Below the pieces are notes generated by a model that saw only the letters and a list, made by a program, of their open reading frames with translations, ran no database searches and was not told the DNA's origin. This document shows positions 10,241-23,077 of a stretch of DNA of 64,000 nt, piece by piece. The DNA comes from Sipunculus nudus (taxonomy: Eukaryota; Annelida; Sipuncula; Golfingiida; Sipunculidae). The stretch is taken from contig CM049310.1 of NCBI GenBank assembly GCA_026874595.1, positions 6,198,001 to 6,262,000 on the forward strand, written 5' to 3'. Every line of letters begins with the position of its first letter. Position 1 is the stretch's first letter. The position numbers were made by a program, and so were the translations under genes.

Positions 10241-13200
10241 TGTCCATATCTGTATCCAGACCTTCTATCAGCAGATCTTCAGCTATATCTCTATAACAAA
10301 TATTACACAGTCCCCACAGTTAGCTATTTCTATCTTTTGTACAATGATATATTGTGTAGGTGCAGTATCATGTTACCCATTGTAAATGTATATTATATAT
10401 ATATATTCACCAGGTTTGTCTTACTGTACAGTGACACACTGTTTGTGGTTTGTTCATCCCTTGTTTAAGGGGAGGGGTGTCTTTTAGCTCGACTCTTTAT
10501 CAAAACAGAGCTCAGAGATGGATTTACTTCATCAGTCACTTTCACTATATTATTACAGTGTACCTTGACCAAGTTGTTTGTCCAGTTCTACAGATGACCA
10601 GTTTGCTTCTAAATTCCACCCCTACTTTGTTGGACCCCTACATCCAGTCCAGTAACAGTTTGTCCAACCCTCTGAGACCTTTGTGGAGAGTCCTGCATTA
10701 TCTATAAGTGCTGAGATGTTAGGTTACTTGACTAAAAATTAGAAATTATGGAAGATAAACCTTTGGTTATAGCCTTTGAGATGTGCAACATACTGTTAGG
10801 TGTGTCAGTGGTGTTAAATGCTTTATGTTATCATAAGGAAATGAAAGGAACACAGAAATTTATTTTCTTGTTTCAGATAAAAGTACATTTCCATAAATGG
10901 ACATACACAGATAGCTCTATACACAGTTTTTTATCTAAAATATGTATTTGTAAAGCGCTGTGAGTTTTAGCTCAGTTTGCAGGATTTGGCCATGAGAGGG
11001 CGAAACGAAAAGTTGAACCAATTTCCACGAACGTTGTGATTGACTAACTCTGCTGATCCACTGTGTTGACCCAGAAAAACATACAGAGAAACCTGCGTTA
11101 TGAGGCCACCCAAGAGACTGGCAAAATGTGGTATTAATTTACAGTTGGTCTTATTAGAGAGGTCAGTTACAATCAACGTGAATGCTTTTGGTTCATTCAG
11201 ATGCGGTCTAAATAGACAGATGGTCCTTCCGACAGGTTCCATTGCACATGTACTTGTTTGTGTGACTCCAGGAAATACATGCCCAAGGCAGCAGTAAGCC
11301 AGCAATAGGTGAAGAATTTGTATTCATGTTGCGAAGCACTATGTAAGAGCATTGTTGATTGGCTGACAGTTGCACTATGTAAGAGCATTGTTGATTGACT
11401 GACAGTCGCATCTTGTGCATGATGCGTCTCAGTGGATGCCTTCCTGCAAAACCTGTCAGTAGCCAGAAACACTGACAACAAATAGACACGGCAAAATGTA
11501 TTTACTATCTGCTGCCTCAGGAGTGTAAACTGCAATTTATTTTACATATACCCTCTGTGCTGAGTGTAGTTTTATGATATCAGCAGTGTTACTAGAATGA
11601 CCACTCTGTGTTTCTACCTTCTGTTTTTTTTCAGTACTACTCCCAGGTGCAATATATTGTGAAATAAATTACTTTTCTAAAGAATTAACATTCCATGCAG
11701 TATATTTCCAGCATCTCTTTCTTTCGTTACAAATTTTATTTTTAAGATATTGTTATAAATTCTAAAGAAAAATATACAAACTTCTATAAGTAGATTTTAT
11801 ATCAACACTTTAATGGCTTTTTTTCTCTCTCTCACAAAAATTAAATAACTTAGCTGTATATTACCGAAGACTTATTGTAATCAGTATTGGATGAAGAGAT
11901 CAATTTGCTCATTTTAACATTTCATACAATGTTATGTACATGATATTATTATATATATATGATATATATTGCTTGTAGCATCCTTTTAGACTTGCCATGC
12001 TGTAAGTGTAACTTGGAGTGGGTACTGTGTACCTTAATAGTCTGTGTCAACCCAAGCTTGTTTTTATTATCTGGAAATCATATGTGACATAACTTTTCAT
12101 AAAACTACTCCTAATATTTATTTTCTGGTCAGGAAAAAGTAATTTTATATGCTGGGATGTAAAACTCCCAGAATTTTACTCTTGAATTATTTACTGCATG
12201 ATATGTTATTAACTTTCAACAGACACATTGGTCAACATTTGATGTATGATCAATTTTCAAACATGTACTTCTTCTTTGATGGTATTGTGAACAAAATATT
12301 TTTTTTTCACCCAGAATTCATCTGTAAATTCAGATAATTAGCTGGGTTGAAATGTTTGAAATCATGCAGTATATACGCCAAAACAGTAAGTTTGTTATAA
12401 GAGAACCAGTGCTCTGACTGAAATTAAAAAAAAAAAAACATTGAAACAGACTGAACAGTATTATTTTCAAAATGTGAATTGGAACAAATGGTCTCTTGAA
12501 CAAATAAATACAGTGGTTTGCATTTACTCCTGCAAAGTGATATGCTCCAAAGAAGCTGTAGTTGGGAAAAAATTAAATGTTGGCAACTTATTAACAGGTA
12601 GTTTGGAGAAAGGTTTGAAATAATTTTTTCAAAATCTTGAGAGGTGTTTAAATATGAATAAGTCTGCATAGGCACAACTAGGTATTTATGGGATTGCTTG
12701 CATGTGTTATACTAAACAATTCAGAACTGCTGGACATAGCTCTGAACTGAGCTGTATGCCTCAAAAGCAAACAACTTTCCTGTAAGTGTGAACTCTATAG
12801 GAATAGTTAGAAATTTAGGTAAACTGTTTAACAATTGTCTGATTATGTTTTAGATGTATGTCTCAAGTTTAAGCATAGGTTCACGCAAGCGTGAACAGCT
12901 CTTTGGCTGTGCATGGTCAGTTCGTTCAAGAATGCAGAATTGTGAAACTGTTTAAATTCAAAAGTTTAGAACTGTTGAAAACAGGTCTGTTGCATTTGTC
13001 TCAAAGTTTTATGAAAGAATAAAAAAATTTGTAAATAGTTTACATGGACAATTAGTACAGACACACATGTATCAGCAATCCATACACACACAGTCAAGTT
13101 TTTTTATTGGTACAATGAGGTCCATGCTGTGCCATTTATTTCATATGTTTATATTGTTGTTACAGTACTGAAATATACCAGTATTATTACACTGAAGAGT

Positions 13201-14560
13201 AGAGAGACTTGTATTTATCTTCATATCCAAGTAAAGAGCTTCCAATGTTTAAAATGTTCAACCCTCTACAGTTTGTACAGATTAAAATTGTATTTGTAGC
13301 AATAATGTAACATGCCATACCAGATTTAGAGTTTATCATATATATTTTATTATCTCCCCAAGACCTTCAGATGAGTCTGTATGAATTATTTTTTTTTTTA
13401 CAATTTTAAATGACTTGTATTATACAATCATCATTTAATTGTGCAATAAATTTGTTCATAATTAATGGTATGAATGTTGTCGTGTGATTAATTAAGCAAT
13501 GAATTAATCAGGGTGAACAAGTATTATAATTGAATTAGTTTGATGAAGGTGCCAAGATATAATCCCCACTCCAGTGGCATGAAACTCGCCATACATATAT
13601 ACTTGTCTTGTCTGCCTGAAGGGTAGTGGAAGAGTGTCTCATATTGTTATTTTTCAAGTATGATGGGGAATACATTTGAAAATCCAAGTCACAAGATTCA
13701 AGACTCCAATCATTCAACACACTAACCATATTATTTGTACTAATATTGCAACAATGCAATGAAAAAAAAGTTTATGACTCAGCAGGCTACCCTACTGGTT
13801 CTCAAAGTTGCACTGATGTATAAATGGCCAGGTAGAAAAAAATTGGAAAAGGGATTTGGGGTTATTCGGTGGCAGTACATCTTCTAGGCACCAATACTAA
13901 AATTTGTAGCATTTTATATTTTAGAATGTCCTAATTCTAAGTAAATTGTGGTCCTCTGTACCCCCCCACCCCCCCAAAAAAAAAACAAAACAAAAACAAC
14001 CAGAAGCAGATACTCAGTACTCAACCAGAGACAGCCAGGTCTTGCCTTTAGCCCAGAATTGAGCTTATATTAAGTTATAAAATCATTTTGTAGTGATATA
14101 TTGAAAAAACATTCAAACAGGACGAGGTACATGTTTCATATCTGTCATCCACTTATGTCCTGGCGTTTATCAACATGGTTACTATGTCATCAAGTATAAG
14201 TGAAGGTATCTATGATCTGACAATGTCTCGCATTGCCACAGTTATGGGCCATAGGGAACAGTGTTGCCAAAACGTCATGTGTTGCTTAATGCTCAAGGCA
14301 TAAATTAACAAACTTGTTATACGTTAAAGAATAATAATAATAGTTACAAGCGCAGTACAGAATACATGGTGTAATAAAGCAATATGTTGACGGTGATGAA
14401 ACTTGTAAGAATGTACAGTTGTTTTAGGGCTTCTCCATACAAACAGAATGTCACGTCACATTGTACATGCCCCCATATCACAGCCTCCATATTAAAAATA
14501 ATGCATGTTTTTGTTTAACAATAAACACCTTGTATATGTTTGTCTCAGCTTTTTTTTGTT
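10241..14560. other. AT-rich gene-less stretch
   Basis: No gene or domain is recognised on either strand. Contents: a transposon-end-like motif (TACAGAGAAACCTGCG...GGCCACCC) at 11084-11115; a 36-bp tandem duplication at 11336-11407; homopolymers at 12429 and 13962; AATAAA signals near 11662 and 13445 that could serve the SH3 gene. Open frames here lack codon bias and splice support. Confidence 0.6.
11336..11407 (+). repeat. 36-bp tandem duplication
   Basis: GCACTATGTAAGAGCATTGT plus 16 further bases occurs twice, starting at 11336 and 11372, with one or two differences. Confidence 0.9.
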
Positions 14561-15196
14561 GATCAACAGGAACACACACACAGTCACAAAATATGCCATG
14601 TTCTCTACATTTAGATTGTTGATGTTATGATTCTTATCCTATTCTACATCTCCATTTCTTGCAAATTGGAACCTTCCTCGCAACGGTAATTGATAAAAGT
14701 GAGGCTACTAAATTTTACCACTGTTAACACGCATAGCAATAAAAAATGAAATGCAAATTTATAAAGTAAAATTTACGGCATTAGAATTATAATCAATTTA
14801 TGTCTTAATTCCTGCCAGAGAGATTTCCAGAATTTTTATATCTTGGTGGCTGAACCTCCTTCTCTGTTAATTGGTATGTAAAGTAGGGCTGGACGATACT
14901 ATTGCTATAGCGGTGTATCCTGATGCGCTGAGTTATGCACCTGATCAAAATGAGTTAAATATTTGTAGATGTTATGGGCCTCAGCTGTAGGGACCTTATC
15001 AAAACCGCAACAAATATATTTTCTCACTTAACATGGAAACTGTTAAAGCTTGAGATTGTTTTCAGAGATAAAACTTTATTTAATGAAGATTCAAATATAT
15101 GCCAGAAATTAGATAAGATTGTTGTACATTTTTAAAGTCAGCACAAATGTTAAGTCAGTGCCATAAATTTTGCCTAACTTTGACCATGGCACATTT
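14561..15196. other. AT-rich stretch with a transposon-end fragment
   Basis: No gene. The segment 14886-14945 (TAGGGCTGGACGATACTA...TAGCGGTGTATC) matches the end of the miniature element at 24192-24481. 14980-15180 is a diverged fragment of the long interspersed repeat. Confidence 0.5.
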
Positions 15197-17452
15197 TTAG
15201 CTCCGATGACTTATCGCCAGCTGAGCTATAGTCGTGGTCCTTTGTCCGTCGGCTGTCCGTCCGTCCGTTAAACTGGCACATTTTGAAACCTTTGGAACTA
15301 CGAATCTGAAATACAGCATACAGTTAGATGTCTCCAAAATCTCCTACCATACCGAAAATTGGGTCACTAGTCTTCGTTCCTTCAAGATATTAAGGTAAAA
15401 CCTCTGATATCCATTAAAAACCCATTGTAACACCAAGACTGCCTGATATCAAAACCACGTATCTATATCTGATCATATTTAGAAGGCATATTCTTCCATA
15501 CATTTCCTATGTACATACCAAATGTTAGGTCAGTATTGCGTAATTTGTTGAAGTTATGGGCCCGAACATAATGCATCTTGTAAAAAATTAGGAAATATAT
15601 TTACTTACTTAAAATAATTGCTGAAGCTAGAGACTTTTTCAGGGATATAACATTATTTAATCAAGATTTAATTGTATGCCAAAAATTAGATCTGAAATTT
15701 TCAAATTTTGTAAGTTATTAGCATAAATTTAAAATCAGTACCTTAAATTTTGACCATGGCACATTTTTTCCCTGTAACTGCTATGGATTTAATTTCACAG
15801 CATGTTTTCATAAGCATTTCACCTGTTAACATCTGAAATTTGAAAACAGTTGATCAAAAACTGTAGATTTTATTCAAGTTTTGAAGCACCATGTCAAGTA
15901 TTGTTTACATCAAGCTTGTGTTATGCAGTTTGCTAGAGCTTACCTCCCAAGCTTCCCAGGCCAGCTCTCAGCTCCCAAAATATAGGCTTCAGTTAGATGT
16001 CCCCAAAATCCCCTACCATGCCAAGAATTTGGTCACTAGGACTTTATTCCTTCGAGATGTAAAGGAAAAACTTCAATTTATTAGCATAAATATAAAATCA
16101 GTACCTTGAATTTTGACCATGGCACATTTTCCCCTGTGACTGCTGTGGCTTTAATTTTCATATCATGCCCACAAAAGGATTGCAGCTTGTTAGTTTTGAA
16201 AGTTGAAAGACATCGGCAAAAAAATGTAGCTTTAATCAAATTTTTTTAGACCATGTCAGACTCCGGCTTTACCCGGTCCCTCTTCAGTCACCTGTATGTC
16301 ACCTTAATGACCTTTCAGGCAAATTATGCTCGCTTGAGCAGCCTCGCAGTTTATGGCTGGCCACAGTTGATCAAGGTGTCCAACCCAACTCCTCTATAGT
16401 AGTTGTTTTGACGAACAACATAACAATAAACAATAAATAAATAAATTTTTATTGGTTTTTAATAACAATTTAAAGAAAAAATCAATAGAAAAGGAATTAA
16501 ATAGTTGATGTGTAACAGGGAATTACAATGCAATTACTGATACTGTAAGGATCTGTATGGATGGATGAAAATGTATTCCAAATAACACCATGGTGTCACC
16601 TGTGGTATTTTTCATTTTAGATTTAATAATGAAAAAAAAATTAAATTGTATTTTTTATTACTATTAGGGATCATATCATATGAAGGAAATGAATGAAAGA
16701 CAAAGATGCATTTGATAATATTAATCTTAATTTCCAGTTTTTTCCAAGTGTTTCAGCTTGTTAATTTATATTTATTGCAAAATTTAAAAAAATTAAAATA
16801 AGTCAAAATTTACTCAGACAAGTACTGATTAAAAATGCCAATATGTTTTATAAATGACATTAAGACTCGTGGCTGTATCAGCTGTCACAAAACTATTTGA
16901 ATAAGCAAAATTTATATACTGGTTACTTTATTTCAGTTAATAAAAATAAATTTGCCAATCTCTAGATTGCTCCTTGTATGATTTATACGGTATTCTTGTC
17001 CTTGGGTTATTTTTTTACACATATAATGGTTTCATAGCTGAGATTACTTTAAATTTTTTTTCTGATACATTTAAAAAAAATAAAAATATTCGAATATGAT
17101 AAAAAATCAGATCTTAGACAAGTTCTTAATATGATTTCTGTAATGTAAATAATTGTCATAAGATTCGTGCTATGTCTAGTGTGTAGATTGATATGAAAGT
17201 AGTCCAAAGTAAATATATTAGTTTTATTTTTTCAATATAAATAAAAGCCTTAAATCCAGGCACCTTTATTGATCATTATTTAAATTTGTGAATCTTGTAT
17301 ATTCTGGATTCTCAACAACTTTGTATGGCTGAAACTGAATAAATACCAGACATGGTGCGAATACTTTGCAAATGTATTTGAATAAGAATATGAATACGTT
17401 CTCCATAATTTCATGCACAAGAATAGGAATACAGGTTAAAAAGGAAGTATTT
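15197..17452 (+). repeat. long interspersed repeat, copy C (with internal duplication)
   Basis: Starts with the family head (TTTTTAGCTC..., AGCTGAGCTATAGTCGTGGT, then a GTCCGTCC-rich tract at 15237-15270). Body blocks shared with copies A and B follow. The ATGTC(C/T)CCAAAATC(C/T)CCTACCAT block appears twice (about 15330 and 15997), showing a rearranged or doubled copy. It is split by a LINE insertion at 17453 and resumes at about 19059. Confidence 0.85.
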
Positions 17453-19058
17453 ATTGCTTATTGTATAAAACTGCTTGGTGATTATATAACAAAAAATAAA
17501 AAAGATATGGCTGAAAAGAATATTTAACCAAAGCTCCTTGAAGTTAAACAGAGTCTGTACATGCGGAGGCTCAGAGATTTGACTTTGAGTGGACGAATTT
17601 TATTATCAAGTCACTTGGCTATTCAACATTTCAGTATATTGCTTCAGTCATCGACAAGAACCTAAAAATTACAAGAGAAATCGAAAGAGAGTTTTTTAAA
17701 TTTATATGGAAAGGGAAAAGAAAGGGACGGATAAAACGAAGAACTCTAATGGAAGATTATGACAATTGATGGAGGTCAGAAGATAATAACTGTACAATGT
17801 ATGATAGATGCACAGAAAGTTATGTGGTTAAAACGGTATGTGTACGGTGGGTGTAAACAATGGAAAGAAGTGGTAGATTTGATTTTTAAAAGGTATGGTG
17901 GACATTTCTCCTCCATTGCAATTATTCAGTAACCAGATTACAAAATTTGCAAACCTTTTATTTGAATTTATTGAAAGGATGGGAGGTCATACATCTTAGA
18001 ACAGGAAGTGAAATAGTGTGGAATAATAGAAATATAATGGTAAGTGGAAAAACTGTATATAATCAAAATTTTTTTGAAAGCAGGTTTGAGGTATATTACA
18101 GATCAAGATAAGAATATCATTCCCTTTTCTGAGGGGTTAAAAAGAGGTTGTAAAACTAAATGGTATATACTTTGGAGAAGCATTATCTCTCAGACCAAAA
18201 CTGTGATAAGCCAGTTTGACACTCCCACAAATATTGGAAATATGGAAAACTTAGATTATTTTGCTAAATTCTCTCAACTTTCATATATAACTACTAAATT
18301 TATTTACTCAAACCTGCTAAGGGAAATACCAATAGAAAAGAGCGCTGGAGTCAAGATACATAACAAATGTATAACATTACAGATGAGCACAGGAAGAATA
18401 TATTAATTGCCAAGGAAACTCACAAGAGATAAAAACTTCAAGAATTACAATATAGAATTATTAATAGGGTATTGACCTTAAATGAATGGCTGTATAAATG
18501 TAAAATAGTAGAAACTGACCAATGTTCTTTTTGTAAAGGGGAAGAGGAAAATTTAGAACATTCTTATTCAAGTGTGGAATTAGCAAAACATTTTGGCATG
18601 AAGTTGAAACATGTAAAATATTTTCTTTTAATATAAGATGGGCGTAATGTATTAACAACGTTATATTGGGAATAACAGAAGAAAATAATTTAAGAAAACT
18701 GGAAAACATTGTATTATTAATAGGGAAAAAATACCTGTATGATTTTAGATTTTGTAATGTTAATCCAACTATTCACAGCTTTTTTCACAGATTGGAAAAT
18801 TACTATGATATTGAGATAAAAATTGCAGAAAAACATGGATGTTTGACAGAATTTCAAGAAACCTGGAAATATTGTAACTTTGATTTGATTTAAAACTGAT
18901 CAACTTTAATGAATTATATTTATATGCTCATCATAAGTTCATACATATGAACATGAACTTGCTCTAACCCGTGTATGTGTAACATTGTGTTATGTTCATT
19001 TGTTCTGTGTATATGTATGTTGTCATTGTTTTGTATATGTTTATTTGTATAATAAAAA
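17453..19058 (+). pseudogene. 5'-truncated, decayed L1/Tx1-like LINE: reverse transcriptase C-terminal region and 3' UTR
   Basis: From 17560 the translation reads RRLRDLTLSGRILLS, then, after a one-base frameshift near 17630, QYIASVIDKN...FFKFIWKGK, a stop at 17766, then MIDAQKVMWLKRY. Further on come a TKWYILWRSI segment (18150-18185), a zinc-knuckle-like segment CSFCKGEEENLEHS (18520-18565) and a C-terminal end at TAA 18892. This order is that of the post-polymerase region of L1/Tx1-type non-LTR retrotransposon ORF2. Several stops and frameshifts make it dead. The insert ends in AATAAAAAAA, and the 8-bp target duplication AAGTATTT flanks it (17445-17452 and 19059-19066). The endonuclease and core polymerase are missing: a typical 5' truncation. 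Confidence 0.8.
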
Positions 19059-19660
19059 AAGTATTTGAATACGAATGCAAATACTTTCAAAATGTATTCA
19101 TGAATGAATATTATTTCACCAAAAGTACATACCTGATTTGAAAAGGGAATTTTTTTATCAATTTTACTTAATCTTTAAATTTAGTTTATTAAATTCCAAC
19201 GCACAAAACCTTTTTTTTCAAATAGCGATTCAAGGAATAATCCATATCATTGTTATGGTATGCTTTTTCAGCAATTTTTCTTTAAAAATAAAATTCTTTT
19301 AAATTGAGTTTAAACATTTTGTGATTAAAAACAAATGAAATATTTGTTAATGCATAATTTGACGTATTATAAGCCAAACTGATGATAAATAATGTTGCTT
19401 TTTTATATTGCAAATTTATAAAAAAAAATTTAAATAAAAAAAATGTATATAATAAAAATTATTCATTAAGCAAATCATCAGACTGCCAATTCACAAGTTA
19501 AACATTATATGTAATAGAAAAGCATGACACATTAAACACGTGTGTACCACTTATAAGCTTAACTGTAGAAGCAGTTGCTGTGGAAATTTTACTGAAGATT
19601 GAAGGGGTAAATTCAGCAATATTGGTGGGTCGGGTGTCAGAACCAGGCGATGATCAATGA
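19059..19660 (+). other. tail of repeat copy C and AT-rich spacer
   Basis: GTATTTGAATACGAATGC...ATTCATGAATG at 19061-19110 continues copy C after the LINE. The rest, to 19660, is AT-rich with nothing I can name. Confidence 0.5.
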
Positions 19661-21118
19661 TTTTTAGCTCAGCTGACTATAAGTCATCTGAGCTATAGTC
19701 GTGGTCTATTGTCCGTCGTCCGCCCGTCTGTCTGTCCGTCCGTCCGACCGTCCGTCTGTCCGGATGTCCGTCCGTAAGACTAGCACGTTTCGACACCATT
19801 GGACCTACGAATCTAAAATTCGCCATACAGTTAGATGTCCCCAAAATCTCCTACCATGCCGAAAATTGGGTCAATAGGACTTCATTCCTTTAAGATATTA
19901 AGGAAAAACCTCAATTTTTTATTAGAAATCTATTTTCACACTTCAGGACTGCCTAATATCAAAACCACTCATCTGGTTTTCTTCATATTTACCATAAATA
20001 TTCCTCTATATAGTTCCTATGTACATGCCAGAAATTAAGTCAGTATTATTTAATTTAAAAAAGTTATGGGCCCAAACATAATGGACTTTGTAAAAAAATC
20101 AGGAAAGATATTTTGTCACTCGAGACCAAATGTGTTTAAGGTAGGGACTTTTTTTCAGTAATACAACTTTAATTGATCAAAATTTAATTGTATACCAAAA
20201 ATTAGATCAAAATCTGTATAGATATAGCAAACATCGTCAAACAACCTTGGTTTAATTTAGCTTTAGAATTCATATTAATAATAATTTTAGACACAGTGAT
20301 GTATATATATTTAGAATCCTTAGAATATTCTCTATCAGGTGAGATATATTTAAAACGTTTAACAATGTCCACTTTGAAAATTTAAAACTTGAAATGATTT
20401 AAAATTATTTATTTTTAATAGGATATTTATTATTTTTTTTAATATAAATAAAAGCCATAAAACCAGGTACTTATGATCAATATTTAAATTTGTGAATTTT
20501 GTATATTCTGTATTCCCAACATCATTGTTTGGCTAAAACTGAATAAATACTAGACATGGTGCGAATGCTTTGCAAATGTATTTGAATACGAATATGAATA
20601 TGTACTGCATTAAAAAAATTTATTGCATAAGAATGGGAATTCAGGTAAAAATGAAAGTATTTGTTGAATACCAGTGCAGATACTTTCAAAATGTATTCAT
20701 GAATGCATTCATGAATATATTCTATAATATTATTTCAATAATCATTTCAGTTATATTTTATTTTAAAAAATCATATGATTTTCTTATTATTTTTTTAAAT
20801 AAAAATTATATTGGCACAATATTTGTTATTAAATTTTATTAAATAGTTAAACTCTTTTATTATATGTGCTGCTTATAAGTTATATGGCCAACTCCAAATC
20901 TGTGTGACAATAGCACTCCATTTGTTAATAAAATAAATGAAATCAATCCTCTTCCCTGTCTCCAAAGATACTATCAAAATCATACATAAGCTAAACACCA
21001 ACAACTCATAATAAAGCTTATATTTATTTCCACACAAAACAAGCATGTGCCTCTTTCCCAAATCATATTTTTTAGCATATATAACAGCTGAGCGCCGTGA
21101 CCCATGGGTCCCTTGTTT
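19661..21118 (+). repeat. long interspersed repeat, copy B (both ends present)
   Basis: The most complete copy in the window. The head is TTTTTAGCTCAGCTGACTAT followed by CTGAGCTATAGTCGTGGTC and a GTCC/GTCT tract. The tail is ACAGCTGAGCGCCGTGACCC followed by the palindromic continuation of GACCCATGGGTC and CCTTGTTT. The termini are not inverted copies of each other and there is no coding region, so it is non-autonomous and unclassified. The open frames at 19835-20038 and 20570-20842 lie inside it and are not genes. Confidence 0.85.
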
Positions 21119-21520
21119 AGGTTGATGCTAACATTATTTTAGCATTATCGCCTGTGTGACCTTGAAGAACGCGTCAAGGTCATCCATATTCAAACTTGAC
21201 CTAGCCCTTCATGAGGTTTGTCAAGGCTGCGTGTTTGGTGACTCTGACTCAAAATCCTTCCAAGTTATTGCGCTTAAATTATTTTAGCATTATTGTCTCT
21301 ATTTGTTATACCTTAAATGTGTCAAGGTCATCCATATTCTGATTTGACCTAGCCCTTCATGAGATCTATCAGTAATGCAAATTTGGTGACTGTGCCTCAA
21401 ATTCTTTTCACGTTATTGTGTTAATATCATATCTGTGACGGACGGACGGACGGAAGGATGGATGGACGCTCCCCATTTCTATGTCCACCGCCGACGGCGC
21501 CTTCGGTTGTAGCGCCTAAA
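21119..21520 (+). repeat. second interspersed repeat with CAAGGTCAT blocks and GACG tract
   Basis: Two similar halves (CGTCAAGGTCATCCATATTC at 21172 and TGTCAAGGTCATCCATATTC at 21319), each followed by ACTTGACCTAGCCC or TTTGACCTAGCCC, CTTCATGAG and TTTGGTGACT. They are followed by a GACG tract (21436-21455) and a GC-rich tail ending about 21520. It abuts the tail of copy B. No coding content. Confidence 0.6.
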
Positions 21521-23077
21521 ATAAGCATCTCGCCAACGTCACCTGGTGGCCGTACGATGTTTCTTCTGAATTTCTTCTTTCACGTTTCCTTTTCTTAATT
21601 TGGAGTTATGGCACATATGCAAGATGTGACCTCTGGTCAGGCAGTCTTATTATGGTAAATAGAAAAACGCTGACTTTTTTAACTCGCACGTAAAAACATA
21701 AAAGCGGATAAAACATGTGAACGGTAGAGTGTAAGCCCAGTCCTGCCTTGAGGACCTTTGTATTAAGTCAAAAATAAACTAATAGCGTGAGATAATCAGG
21801 GGCGGATCCAGGCTTAAGGAAAAGTTGGGGTCCAATTAATTAGGACTTATGATAAAACCTTAAAAAAGGTCCTCAAGTCCAGAAGGGGGGAGGGGGAGGG
21901 GTCCAGAACGCAATAAATGGATTGAAACCCTTAAAAAAAAAAGGTTCCGGCGGGTTAAAAAAAGTCCGGATCCTCTGGACTTGACCCCCCCCCCCGATCT
22001 ACATCTGGATAATACACATATAAATTTTTATTTACCTTTAACAAAAAGCGTGCTGTCTGCATGGACCCGAACACTGCAGACGAATGGTATTTGCAGGACA
22101 TGTTCGTTCGTTGAAAATGTCTATACATATATGGAGCAAATGATTATCCAGGGAACGTCTGCTCGAAAATGTCGGTGCAAACAACAAATTGCTATTGGTC
22201 TAGTTGACTAATGAGTATTGCACAAGCAAATAAAATATAAACAAAAATGGCAACTTGATTAAAATTTTATTATAAGTAATAAAAAAACAATAGATGAAAG
22301 ATAGAATACTACATGTAATCAAGTAATGAAAAATAAACCACTGTGTGATAACGAGTCACTAAGGTTAATGGGTACTTGAACCCTTTCTTCATGGGCTCAT
22401 AAGATTTGACTGTTGATCAGTTATTTTTTTCTCCAAATCTGATTTGAAAAATGCATTATATGAGAGGCCGAAATGTTTAAACCCTTGCCGAAGTATTGCG
22501 TTATTTCCTCGTCCTTTTATTTCAGATTCGATCTACAATTAATGATTATTAAATTTAATTATCATATTGGATTATTCATGATTACATGAACTGTTTAAGT
22601 CCGCTTCTTATCTTTTCAGTATATGGCAACATCATGTCTAATTATACCCGAGAGCATAGAAGACTATATTTATTTGTGTTTTCAACTCGCCAAATCGCAT
22701 TACTATATTTCAAAATTAAAACTGCTCTAAAGTTCTTAAATCTAGCTAGCAGTATAAACAAGTATACTGGTGGCGTTTATTTAATTTTTATGTCGAATAT
22801 GAATATTAAATGTGTCGGATCTTAGTCTTCTTGATCAAATTAACCGATTTTTGTATCAATAAAAATCTTAAAGACACTATCCAGTGCTAACATATTTTCT
22901 CCTTTTTTTGTTAAATGTGAATAATACATGTTTTCAGAAAGATATATGTACAGGCCAAACCTTTTTCTGACCGATACTGTGATTATAAAGCGATTATAAA
23001 GTAAATATGACGTTTAAGTCAGAAAAGAGATATTTGAATTTCTTTTCATGGACCAAGTAGGTCAAAACAGTGGCCCC
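21521..23077. other. gene-less spacer downstream of Ly6 gene 1
   Basis: 21797-21990 has the look of a decayed hAT-type fragment (CAGGGGCGGATCCAGG start, poly-G/poly-C tracts). The remainder is AT-rich. TTTATT at 22776-22781 gives AATAAA on the minus strand, about 300 nt past the Ly6 gene 1 stop, and is a candidate poly(A) signal. Open frames 21981-22211 and 22586-22825 show no domain or splice support. Confidence 0.45.

Noticed and set aside
9993-10385. 130-codon open frame with repetitive YQYQQK-like peptide
   Set aside because: The 42-bp minisatellite keeps one frame open; no domain or splice signals.
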